A stretch of DNA of 64,000 bases from Nymphaea colorata (taxonomy: Eukaryota > Streptophyta > Magnoliopsida > Nymphaeales > Nymphaeaceae), in contig NC_045143.1 in the NCBI RefSeq assembly GCF_008831285.2, positions 2,365,503 to 2,429,502 of the forward strand, in the 5' to 3' direction. The position numbers were made by a program, and so were the translations under genes. The first letter of the stretch is position 1; every line of letters begins with the position of its first letter. A model generated the notes under the pieces. The model ran no database searches. It was not told the DNA's origin and saw nothing but the letters and a program-made list of their open reading frames with translations. Below, in pieces: positions 1 to 10,650 of the stretch.

Positions 1-350
1 ATTCCATTTATATCGGATGCTGAACCATTTAAAAAAAAATCTGATTAGAAACTAATCTAATATCTGATTAAGAAATTGGATCGAATTAAGATTTAAGGAA
101 TAGCATCGGATCAGATTCAGATTAGAATATACATAAATATCCTATCAGATTTAGATTTGGATTCAAATTGGTTTTAGTTTTAAATAAATATCATACATCC
201 TTAGATTCGGTTCAAAATTTGGATTCATATTTAGATATGAATTTAAAAATCAGATTTCGGTTTTGAGTGTGACTTTTCTTTGTTTGTATTTGAATCTAAA
301 TTTGAATCCGAATAAGGTAGATCGGATCTGTTGACATCCTTAATTAACAC
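1..350. repeat. Dispersed AT-rich repeat, family A, copy 1
   Basis: The stretch is built of imperfect motifs such as 'ggattcaaatt', 'gatcggat' and 'atacataaatat' and ends near 'ttgacatcc'. The same order of motifs recurs near 27,140-27,600 and 50,985-51,380, with a short piece near 54,040-54,130. This is seen by eye; no reading frame survives. It is probably a decayed non-autonomous element, but its class is unknown. The window edge may truncate it. Confidence 0.55.
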
Positions 351-2237
351 TTAGTTTAAATATGTCGACATCCTTGCATGCATTCTCCAAATTTAACGGT
401 GTAACATTTTGAACATTTTACTCTACGTCCCTTAACTAAGCTTCAACGTGAGGCCAAACGTTTAAACGTACGCCGGAAGCAATGGGAACAAGGAAGAAGT
501 AGTAGAAGAAGAAGCTCAGCAATAACAGCACATGGAGGAGGTTGTTTGGGTGTGAAGCAAAGCTTTTGAGCATTATTCCTGATCATGTGCACCAAAACGC
601 ACGTTCGACAGGAAAATTTTGGAATCTAGACGTAGTTTGTGGCGCTGTCTCCATCTCTCGCGGCCATTGATTAGATGTTGGTGCTTGAGAATGGCGGTGC
701 TTTATGGTGGGAAGAAGAAAGAAAAGCAAGAAACAAGCAAGATTTAACGTGGTTTGGTCTGCTCAGACCTACATCCACGACAAAGGCTCCATACCTCGCT
801 TTGTATTTTTCATTGTTTTTTAGGCCAAAGGCAATACACGTGATATATGAGAGCTTCCACCAAAATGCCGAAGGAATGTGGAAGGCTCTATCACAAGACA
901 ATACAATAAAAGAAATTATGATAGTTTCTAAAACATGCACAAGAAGAGAACGGCTATATGCCCAACAGGTAGGAACAAGAAAGGAAACTTGATTCTTCAA
1001 CAACAGATAGAGAAGAAATTGCTAAAAATAACTGAAGGACAAACACTTGGGCATCTTTTGTTATGAATTATGGAGACCATGCATGAAGCAGCTTGGTCAA
1101 AGCAAAATTGTTTGCTTCCTTCCTAGCCCTGTATGCATGTGCAGAGTTGGAGTAAAAGGTGAACAAAGCATGGCCTTCTTCCACCTTTGTTCTTCTGTCT
1201 CCTTGTGTCCTTTCTTTTTTAAACTTATACCTCTCTCTCTCTCTCATCTTTACTTCGTTTCTTTAGATCTCTCTCTCCCTTATTTTGCTTCTCTAGGTCT
1301 CACGCAAGATTTTTAGATAGTCGACGATTTTGAGCATATACAACTCGTCTGAACGGTTCTTCGTCGACTGCACAATAAATTACGTTCCATGTCATACTGG
1401 GCAACAGAACCCAATAAGCTCTCTATGTGAACTAATTAATGAACCTCAAGAACCTCGAGGGGCTTGGTGCATTGCGTGGATTACAAAACTCATAGTTACT
1501 GTCACGATCCAATGTGCTACTTTTCTAGACCATAAAATGCATGCGCTGGGCACAAGAAGGGGCTACAGCCTGTATTCTGAGCTGTTGCAGAAAAGAAAAT
1601 GAAAGTAACTGTTTAGTGAGGTTGAAAATATGTCTTAAATTGATGTTTAAATTCACAAAAATAAAAAACACGCTGATATGGGCCAACACATGAAACCGAC
1701 GCGCTGCTGATTCCGGTCAGTTACGTTACAGCAATGAATCATATTGCAAGCTGATTTCTTCTTATGACATTCTAGCTGATGGAAATTTATGAAGTAAACA
1801 TGGTATCAGCGGTTTAACCAAATCTTTGTTCACCTTCTTTAGTATGTGATCCATCACTAAGAAAAACATTGGATCTCCAACTTTGGACAAAGACGACGCA
1901 AAGACGACGGTTCTTGAGTTTTCCATTTAGAATTTGTCTTAACTTTGAAGCATACAAAAACTTGCATACAGGTTTGAAGAGATGCGATCAAAGAGCTATT
2001 CTTACAAGGTGAGACCAAAAACAGGACTTTAAAACATTGTTCACTTAAAATTGAGGGGGCGTTTGATAGAAATCCACACACGAAACTGGTTTGCCAATTT
2101 CTCTGTTTTTTCTCAAATTTTCGCCTGTTTTTTTTTATTTTCTAGTTCATTTTTTCTTTTCATGTTCACCCTTTCTATTCTAAGATTGTAAGATTGGTCG
2201 CAGCGAAAAAGATCGTAAGATTGGCAGATATTCCATA
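351..2237. other. Intergenic, no gene recognised
   Basis: Only short open frames of about 60-110 codons occur here, on both strands. None shows a recognisable motif or splice partner. Around 1,230-1,275 there is a CT-rich patch. The left end of the receptor-kinase 3' region begins within the last few hundred bases. Confidence 0.5.
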
Positions 2238-2240
2238 ATA

Positions 2241-2260
2241 TGTGTGTGTGTGTGTGTGTG
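2241..2260. repeat. (TG)10 microsatellite
   Basis: Ten perfect TG units, located about 180 bp past the stop codon of the minus-strand receptor kinase, so possibly in or just beyond its 3' UTR. Confidence 0.9.
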
Positions 2261-2442
2261 GAGGCAAGAACACAAGGAAAAAGAAATTGAAAGAGAAGAA
2301 AGATCTAATGGAACCTATCCAAAAAGGAATTTCAAATCTCTCGAGTTCTGTACAAAGGATTCCCACACTTTTTGAGGCTACCAAAGATGCCTTTTCGAGT
2401 TTCCTCCTTTTGTTAATGCGAAGAAAGCACCATCTTTGGCAT

Positions 2443-5400
2443 TCATGGTTTGATGAGGGGCTGTGAGTTCTTCCCCCAGTCTTCCTGTGGATTCTTCACC
2501 TCCATCAACAAGGCCACCACCTCCTTCATGGTCGGTCTCTCCGAAGGTGTAGGGTTTACACACAACAGTGCAATGCCCAGAGTCTGAAGCATCTCCTGCA
2601 CCATCTGGTCAGACATGCCTCTGAGCTTTGGATCAAGTATGCTGCTCGTCGGCTCGAAGCTCCCCATCTTCTTCTTCACCCACTCCACTATGTGCAGGCC
2701 ATCGCCTATACACGGCTCCACCGCGCTGCGGCCGCTCAGTATCTCCAGCAACACAATGCCATAGCTATACACATCACTCTTCTCTGTTATGTTCATGGTG
2801 TAGCCATACTCTGCAGCAGCATAGGTCAACACATTTTAGATGTAAAAATGCAAATGCCAGATATATTTGCCATCCAGCGCAGCATAAACAAGCATCTGAT
2901 GTACACATAAATCTTTACTGTCTGGTCATTGGAGTCTAGCACCTAAAGCCTAAAGGAAACGTAAAGATCTCAAAAGACATGAGGATTTATTGCTGCCCAA
3001 ATGTTGCCAACCATCACGATGTTTGTCAACCATATAAATAGAGCTGACAAGAGGACGCAGAATCATATATTCGAGGTAGAATATGTACTGAACATTTTGA
3101 ATCGTAACATAACTGAAAAAACCCATCCGAGAAACAATTGAAACAACAAGTCATAGTTTCTTAAAAACAATTTGACAGGGAGCCTCCTTGGAAGCAGAAA
3201 AAGATAAACCCCCCAAGTAAAGGGACTGAAAATCAATGGAAACAACTACTGAGTAGAACACCAATTCTCAATATTGTCGCAGCGAAAGTATTCAAAAAGT
3301 AGATAATAACAGAGACATCTAAAAAAAGTTTGAAATAACTGAAAAAGCAGAAAAAGCAGGCAGAGCAGTGGACCGAGGAGGATTGGAGTTATACCTGGAG
3401 CTATGTAGCCATATGAACCAGCAACTCTCGACATGGCATGGTGGAAATTAGGCGAGTTCATCAACTTTGCGAGACCAAAATCTGCTAAATATGCCTCATA
3501 TTTGGAGTCTAATAGTATGTTGTTGCACTTCACATCTCTGTGAAGAATTGCTGGCACACAGTCATGGTGAAGGTAGGACAGTCCCTGCGCCGATCCTACT
3601 GCAATCTTGTATCGTGTCTCCCAGTCCAAGTTCCTGTTGTCTTGCAGCAATTGCTGCAAATTCCCATTCGGTATATAGTTGTAGAGCAGAAGATTCACAC
3701 ATTTGTTTGAGCAGTAGCCCAAGAGCTTCACTATATTCCGATGCCGAATGTGACCTAGTATCTGGATCTCAGAAGCGAATGCATCAAAAGCTTCTTCTTC
3801 CTTCTTTGATTTCCAGAGCTTCTTCACAGCTATCACTTCTCCGTTGGGCATCTCTGCTTTGTAGACAATTCCTGAGCACCCTTTTCCAATTACATTTTCG
3901 TCGACCAGACAGTCCAAGATGTTGTCCATGGTGAAATTTAGCTTCTGGAATGGGATGAATGTCCAAGGGAAAGAGAAGTCCTCGATACTTGAAGACGAAG
4001 AACATAATGCGTTTCTCTTATCTGCCATTGCTTTATTGTACTTGGATATCAGAACCCACGCAGAGAAAGACATTAGAGTGAAGCAGCCCAACAGCACACA
4101 TACTAGAGCAGCGGTCTTTGCCGATTTTAGGCCGGCAGTTCGAATTTGAGCGGAAGAACATGACTCCCCGTCGAATGACATGCATAGGCCTGGGTTATTA
4201 AGGAAGGAATTTGCAGACAGTGTTCGGAAAAACGGTGTAACCGGAATCGGGCCGGAGAAATTATTGAATGAAACATTCAATGAAGTTAGGCTGGTGAGCC
4301 TGCCCAATACTTTGATGCTACCGGAAAGAGAATTATGCGACAAATCCAATGACTGCAATTGCGTTAATCCGGCCATCTCAGGAGGAATCTCACCACTGAA
4401 ATTGTTCCAACTGAGGTCCAGACTAATCGTCAAGCTGGTAATCCCCCCAATTTCAGGCGGAATCGAGCCAGAAAATTCATTGAAGCTCAGGTCCAACAAA
4501 GTCAGCTTCTGCAAGTACTTCACCACCTTCGGCACCGTTCCAGACATCAAATTGTTATTCAGATTGAGCTTATTCAGGTAGCTTAAGTTCCCAAAGCTGT
4601 CGGGGATCTCCCCAGTGAACCTATTATGGCTGAGATCGAGCTGCTCCAGATTGAACAAACGGCCGAGCTCGCTTGGCACATTGCCTGTTAAGAGATTACC
4701 TGAGACGTCAAGCAATTGGAGCATGGAGATATTGAAGATTTCCACCGGCAATCCGCCGGAGAAGTTGTTGGAGTACAGGTCAAGAAAGACAAGATTCTCC
4801 AGCTCGCCAATCTCCCGGGGTATCTCACCGGAGAGCTGGTTTTCTCCGAGCCTGAGCCTAACCAGCGACCTGCATTCCGCGACTCTGCTTGGCAACCGGC
4901 CGGAAAGTGAGTTTCCGAGCAGAAGCAACTTGCTGAGCTTCTTTAAGGCAAAAACCTCCCCAGGAATTGAACCAGTGAATCTGTTCTTGGAGAGGTCCAG
5001 TGAATACAATTCAGTGCAGTTTCCCAGAGTGGGAGGTATGCCCCCGTGAAAGAGGTTGCCCCAGAGAAATAGACTCTGCAGAAATTTCAGATTGCCAATC
5101 TGCCATGGAATTTCTCCAGTAAGCATGTTCTTGTCCAGCTGCAATGCCGTCAAGCTAGAGCAGTTGCTCAGCTGCCACGGCACAGAGCCAGTGAATGAAT
5201 TCTCAGAGAGGTGCAGCTGCTCCAGCGCCGACAGCTGGCCCAGCTCCGGCGGAATGGCGCCAGAGAGCTTATTCGTCGAGAGGTCGAGCACGACCAACGA
5301 CGAGCAGTTCGCCAGCTCCGGCGGCAGTGGCCCTTCCAGAGAGTTCCCCCATAGCAGCAGGCTGGTCAGCTGCTTCAGCCGGCCGAGCTCCGGTGGGACC

Positions 5401-6269
5401 GGGCCGGACAGCTGGTTCATGTGGAGGTACAGGTTCCGGAGAGCCGCGCAGTTGCCGAGTTCCCCCGGGACCGGTCCGGAGACATCGGTGGCATACAGGG
5501 CCAATGTCTCCAGGTTACTGAGCCGGCCGAAGGCCGCGGGAATGGGGCCGGAGAGAGAGGTGGCGGCTGCGCCGAACGTGGTAAGATTGAACCAGTTGCC
5601 AAGCTCCGGAGGGATGGGGCCGGAGAGCTGCGGGTTGCCGCCAATACGGAACTGTTCCATGGCGGGGATTCGGCCGAGTTCCGGTGGGATGGTGGAGTTG
5701 AGGTCGTTGTCCTGGAGGCAGAGGATGCGGAGGTGGGAGAGAGCGCCAAGTTGGTGGGGAATGGGGCCGGAGAGGCGGTTGGAGTTGAGGAGTAAAATCT
5801 GGAGGGAGGAGAGGCGACCGAGCTGAGGGGGAATGGGACCGACAAGGGCGTTGGAGGAGAGGTCGAGGAGGCGGAGAGAAGGGAGGTCACCGAGCTCGGG
5901 CGGAATGGAGCCGGAAAGGTTGGTGGAGGAGAGGTTGAGGAGCTGGAGTGAGGTGAGGGAGGCGAGCTGGGTGGGGATGGTGGCGTTGAGGAAGGTGGAG
6001 GGGATGTTGAGGGAGGTAACTCTGTCGTCCAGGGAGCAGGTGACACCCTGCCATGAGCAAGGGGTAGGCTGGGAAGGATTCCATGAGGTGAGGACGGGAT
6101 CGGAGAGCTGCGCAGTGGGGAGGAGGGAGAGGAGGGCGCGGCCGTCTGGGGAGAGGGAGGTGGTAGTGGTGGGAAAAGAGCTGAGGAAGAAGAACAGGAA
6201 CAAGAAGGTAGTGGTGGTGGTGGTGAGAGAAATGAAGGAGAAGAAAGTGGGAAAATGATGGGTTTTCAT
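2443..6269 (-). CDS. RGI5: LRR receptor-like kinase, RGI5 type
   Basis: Spliced gene: exon 1 is 6269-3395, intron 3394-2811 (GT...AG, 584 bp), exon 2 is 2810-2443. The junction rebuilds the codon for E in the APE motif, giving 1080 residues. Visible domains: hydrophobic signal peptide (about 1-38), LRR N-cap with a paired-Cys CSWQGVTC motif (about 41-79), roughly two dozen plant-type LRRs with LSGxIPxxLG repeats (about 90-690), one membrane helix (about 728-752) and a Ser/Thr kinase. The kinase has the glycine loop GKGCSG (805-810), Lys826, HRD with Asp912, DFG Asp930 and APE at 957-959, so it looks active and is of the RD class. The kinase and the C-terminal QPLIKP closely resemble what I remember of Arabidopsis At1g34110 (RGI5, a receptor for RGF/GLV root-meristem peptides). 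The ligand is inferred by family, not seen. The protein should sit in the plasma membrane. Confidence 0.93.
2811..3394 (-). other. Intron splitting the kinase APE motif
   Basis: On the minus strand exon 1 ends ...GCTCCAG and is followed by GTATAACTCC. The acceptor is GCTGCTGCAG before AGTATGG. The split codon is G/AG (Glu of APE). If the intron is kept, translation runs 49 codons past Pro958 and stops at 3246, leaving a receptor without kinase subdomains IX-XI. No gene features were seen inside the intron. Confidence 0.9.
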
Positions 6270-7714
6270 GTGGATATTTTCTTGTCTCCAAACCTTGGTT
6301 GAGGATGACTGGAGATTTGAGGCGAGAATGAGAGGCTTCTTCCTTCCTCTGGCTTTTGTGGACCTGTGGTCTTTCTACAGTAGCTGCTGGGCTTCTATCT
6401 TCTTCTTCTTCTTCTTCTTGTTTTACTGCATGGTGCAGACGCGAAGAGCGGTTTCTCCTGATATCTATCTATCAGGAGAGTTGCAGTGACATGCTCCGAC
6501 CTCCATGAGGGAGAAAGGGAGAGAGACGGCTTTGAAGGAGGCGAAAATGGAGGCCGTGATCACAGGGTGAGTTGAAGAAAGAGACAGCATGTGGGCTACA
6601 TTTCCGAGCGACTTAAAAGAAGACACGGAGAGATACTCGGCAATTTAACGGAAGGTGAAGTGAAATAATCGCGAGAAAACTAGTTTTCTTTAATACTTTT
6701 TAATTAATTTTGGAAAACAGATACAATAGAACTAAAACACAACTCTCTTTGATTAATAATTTGGAGAGTGCCAGGCACGCCTATTCAAAAATGGTTTTTG
6801 CTGAAAAAAAATATTAATGAAAGTTTTTTTTTTTTTTATCATCTGAGAAGAAAAATCATTTTATATCCCCTTCATTTTCATGTTTAAACTTTAAACTCGG
6901 CAATTTCGTTTAACATATATAAATTTAACAAACCACACCCTCTTTATGCTAAACGTAGCTCATGGATCTTTAAACTTATTTCTTTATTACGATACCTTTA
7001 AGCTTTTGAAATCATGGAGTAAGAACAAGATGCAGTAACACATTTTGTTTGGAGTCATCGTTTCGATCAAAACCTGAACAAGCACAACCGAGCAGAGCGG
7101 ATCATGTACCATATTTGTATCAGAGACCAAACCGGGTCAGATGGTCCGCGTCATAAAATCGGCGATCTCTTCCGGCGATTAGAGGGGGGGCGGAGGCTGG
7201 TGCGCGCCTGCGTGCATGGGGAATTGGATTGTGCCTGGAAGGACGTGAAAGGCAAAAGAGTAACGCCCTCATATTTCAAGTCAAGGACCAAACGAGGATC
7301 TCTGCCCGAATCGATCTTTCGACTCGGTTCGAAAACCGATTCGATTTATAGAGAGAGGAGCAGTGCAGTAGTTTCCATTGCTGAGAAACTAAGAAGCCGT
7401 AAGATACATTTATAAAACATTATAAATTTACCTCAAACTTATGATAAGTTTACTGCATCATTCCTAATGTCAAATGGTTTTGAAGGAACGTTTGGCAATT
7501 GAAACATCCCGTGAATGTTTTATAAATAAATCTGCCTCATTCATGTGTTTTCTTTCTCATAATATGAATCTAAATCAAATACTTCTATAACTGATGAAGG
7601 AAACAAGCGTTTAAGAATTCACATATGTAAAACGATGTATGTATGTGCTTTGGTCATCTACATAAATGATGTTGTATATATTATGGAGCCATTTTTTTTT
7701 TTGAGGGGGAAGAA
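6270..7714. other. 5' flank of receptor kinase, then intergenic
   Basis: A (CTT)n run near 6,400-6,420 (GAA on the gene strand) and a purine-rich stretch lie upstream of the receptor-kinase start and could be 5' leader. I see no convincing TATA box. The open frame at 7,104-7,415 has no recognisable motif and is not called as a gene. Confidence 0.5.
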
Positions 7715-7847
7715 CACTCAAATCACCAACCCAGATCTAGTGCGAGCACTATATGCGGCTAGACAAGTGTGAAACTCTCATTGGCACTCAAATCACCGAC
7801 CCAGATCTAGTGCGGGCACTATATGCGGCTAGACAAGTGTGAAACTC
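7715..7847. repeat. Tandem duplication, 70-bp period
   Basis: Units start at 7,715 and 7,785 and share 'cccagatctagtgcg' and 'gcactatatgcggctag', with only a few differences. The near identity points to a recent local duplication. No function is evident. Confidence 0.85.
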
Positions 7848-7935
7848 CTGCTAAATATATTTACCTTTTTTTAGCCTAGCCAACCATCATTCATTCATCA
7901 ACCGAGTCTACCACCGGCGTGATACGGTCTCCCAA

Positions 7936-7959
7936 AGACTCGGTTTTGAAGCCGAGTCT
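7936..7959. repeat. Perfect 8-bp inverted repeat
   Basis: AGACTCGG, an 8-nt loop, then CCGAGTCT. It is a short stem-loop in otherwise unassigned DNA. Its GC content is higher than the surroundings. Confidence 0.6.
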
Positions 7960-8839
7960 CCGGACTCTGACGAGGGGCCAAAGGCTTGCCACCAGCCAAT
8001 CGATTTGTCTGAACCGAGAATAATTCACGACTGAGCTTTTCATTTTAGCTAACACAGGTCAAAGAAGAACTCATTATTCATATTTCTGGAGAGTGGGCAG
8101 GCTACTTCTGGACATTTACATATTTCAGTACTCTCGTAAATATTTATAAAACATAAATGTATATATATGTGAATAAAATATGACCGCAGTGGTTAAAGAT
8201 AGCGTGGAGATTGAGGGAAGCCATGGAGGGTGGACGCAGAAATCAAGGAGCAAGATTTTAAAAATAAAATGAAAATAAATTAAGAGGAAAAGAGAAAGAA
8301 GTTTTTTGAGAAACGAGGGCGGATGTGCTTTGGGAGTAATAACTAATAAAAGAGGAGGAGGAGGAGGAGGAAAGGGAGCGGTCGTTCGGTGCTTAATTTT
8401 ATTAGGAAAAGTAGAATTTAATATGTAGCGTGTGGAGGGGAGCGCCGTTGAGACAAGAGCCTTTTTAATGAGCGTCAAGCCACAGCATTTTTAGGGTTTA
8501 GCGGCCTTTTCCAGAAATGTGCTACTAATAACCGCATTTATCAATTAGGTTTATCACATCAAATGGGAAAGCAACCTATCTTAAGATTAAATGGTAGATA
8601 TTCAATTGCAAACATAAATAAAAAAGACAACAGTTTTTTTTAAAGAATCGGAAATGCATGAGCAAATGGGGATACTGATAAGGTTCTTTAAATGAAAATC
8701 CTTATTTATTTGATGAGTATTTTGGATTTTTGAAAAAAAAAAAACTTGCTTTCTATATTTGTAATTTAATCGTCATCATTTGGTTTCCTCAAAATTGATG
8801 ACATAGATGCTTTTGATCAAAATCTCATACGTGAGGATT

Positions 8840-8889
<50 letters not shown>

Positions 8890-10480
8890 TTCTTCCTACT
8901 AAGAGTTCTCACACATGCAACCCAATGTATTGCATCGGAATGTATATGTGAAACATTTATATGGATGCATGGCTAAAGTATTTCAGTAAATTAATGATCA
9001 TTTTGGTAACCAGTGGCCCATGCTGCCCTTAGGCCATAATGCCTGCTCAGTTTTTTTTTTTTTTTTAAAAAAAAAATAGATGCTTCCATGCGTAGCAATT
9101 CCATGTTAGAGGATTTTTCTATCCAAACTCCAAACTTGATTGGAGAAATCTAACAATTATATACATATAATTACTTATTTTGTAATCTAACCTTGCAGAC
9201 AAATATGACTTAATCATTAAAAGAAAAACAATGGCGTCCAGCTCTTCTAGTATCAAACTTTTGGTAGTAGAAGATCATTAGTTTTCATGAAAATGGCTTC
9301 AATGAAAGCATGTTTATACGTAGATTAATATTTAAACATGTTAGCATGTTTATATTAGTGACAACTAAACAAACATCTTTCATTTCATAAGCTAAGAGAA
9401 TTCCACCACACAAAGTGCTCAAACCTTTTGAAAGCGTCACGTTATTTATCGAGATATCAATGCCTTTCTCTCATTTATGTTATAGACGGGACTTTCTCAC
9501 GGAAGGGAAAAAGTATATACGCTTCTTTATAATGTGACATTGAACGATTATGCAAGATATCTCTACGTGTACAAATAAAACCCATGAATATGAAAGAGAT
9601 GATGTCAAAGAAGTGATTTTGTGACTATTTCTTAGAATATATAAAAGCTTGGTTTTGATCTTTTTATGAAAGTTTATATATATATACATTTGTTTTACAC
9701 GTACTTTTTATATAAATGAATATAAATAATATAACCATGAATGTATGTGTACATTTTCGTTCATGTGGCACGTGGTAAGGGTGGGCTAGACAAGACCTGG
9801 GTTGGAGTGCAAGATGGGCATCTCGAAAGGAGCATGTTGTTGTTTATTATTATTACCAAGATGTCTCATACTTATTATAGTGCATGTTGTTCCTATCATG
9901 GACGCCTAATTATTTTATCTCATCCTGCCTTTGTCCCTTCTTTCCTCGCTCCCCTCCTGAGTTCGCGTGCCCTTCACAATCATCATGGCATTTAGCGCCA
10001 ACCCTCCGCCCCTTTCAAACCACTCCGGAGCCCCAAAACCCTAACCCCCTCGTTTCCTGGTTCAGTATTGCCGAATCGGTTTTAATGAGTCGACTCGGTG
10101 ACTGATTTACTGTCGTTCTCTTTTTTTTTTCTCTGCTGAATCGGCTGCTCCGATTAGTTTGGTGCAACTAATATATACTTAGCAATGGTCAAGCTAGAAA
10201 TTTTGAATTAGTGATTACTAATTTAATAAATTAAATTTTGATTTAATGACTGCCAATTGAATTAATTTGAAGGGTCTTTTGACAACAAAGAAACTTAGTG
10301 AGTGTCATATGAATCTGTCTCAAAGATTGCGACATGTTTAATAACATTAGAACTATTGTTTGATGAACCTGCACTAACTTTTGAAGCAAATTTACGAAAC
10401 ATTCTGCTGCCAAACTACCCTTAAATTCTTAGGGACATTCGTTATTGACCGCATCAATACGTAAATCAAGAATTTTATGG
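7960..10480. other. Intergenic, no gene recognised
   Basis: AT-rich DNA containing a long (AT)n tract at 8,842-8,885 and several A/T homopolymers. Small open frames exist on both strands, but none has recognisable protein features. Confidence 0.5.
8842..8885. repeat. (AT)n microsatellite
   Basis: About 22 uninterrupted AT units in intergenic DNA. Confidence 0.95.
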
Positions 10481-10487
10481 GACACAT

Positions 10488-10650
10488 GTAGGCGGATGCA
10501 CAAGGGCGCTGGCAGGGGCCATAGCCCCCTTCACATTAAAAAAAATAATATAATTTTTTTGAAAAATTATATTTCGATTCTTACCAAAATTCGAAAACTA
10601 TAGTATGAAAAATTTTCAGCTGTACCCTTGCCACCAATAATAGCTACCTA
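10488..10650. repeat. Dispersed repeat, family B ('ggctccgcc' family)
   Basis: Pattern: 'ggggccatagccccc', an A/T core with 'ttgaaaaattatattt', then 'ccaaaattcgaaaactatag' and 'aaaattttcagc'. The same order of motifs recurs, in either orientation, near 20,325, 21,735, 45,710, 52,375, 56,030 and 59,140. It is probably a short non-autonomous element; ends and class are not resolved. Confidence 0.5.

Noticed and set aside
671-1003. Overlapping frames of 105-110 codons on both strands
   Set aside because: No recognisable domain, signal or splice context; mirror-image frames are expected by chance.
1800-1812. 'tggtatcagcgg' resembling a tRNA-Met primer-binding site
   Set aside because: No LTR end precedes it and no retroelement coding follows.
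4180-6258. Long open frames on the plus strand (4,180-4,581, 4,615-5,049, 5,056-5,826, 5,833-6,258)
   Set aside because: They are antisense to the LRR-kinase exon and arise from its repeated codon pattern; no independent motifs.
7104-7415. 103-codon frame on the plus strand
   Set aside because: Arg/Ser-rich without any recognisable motif, homologue in memory or promoter.
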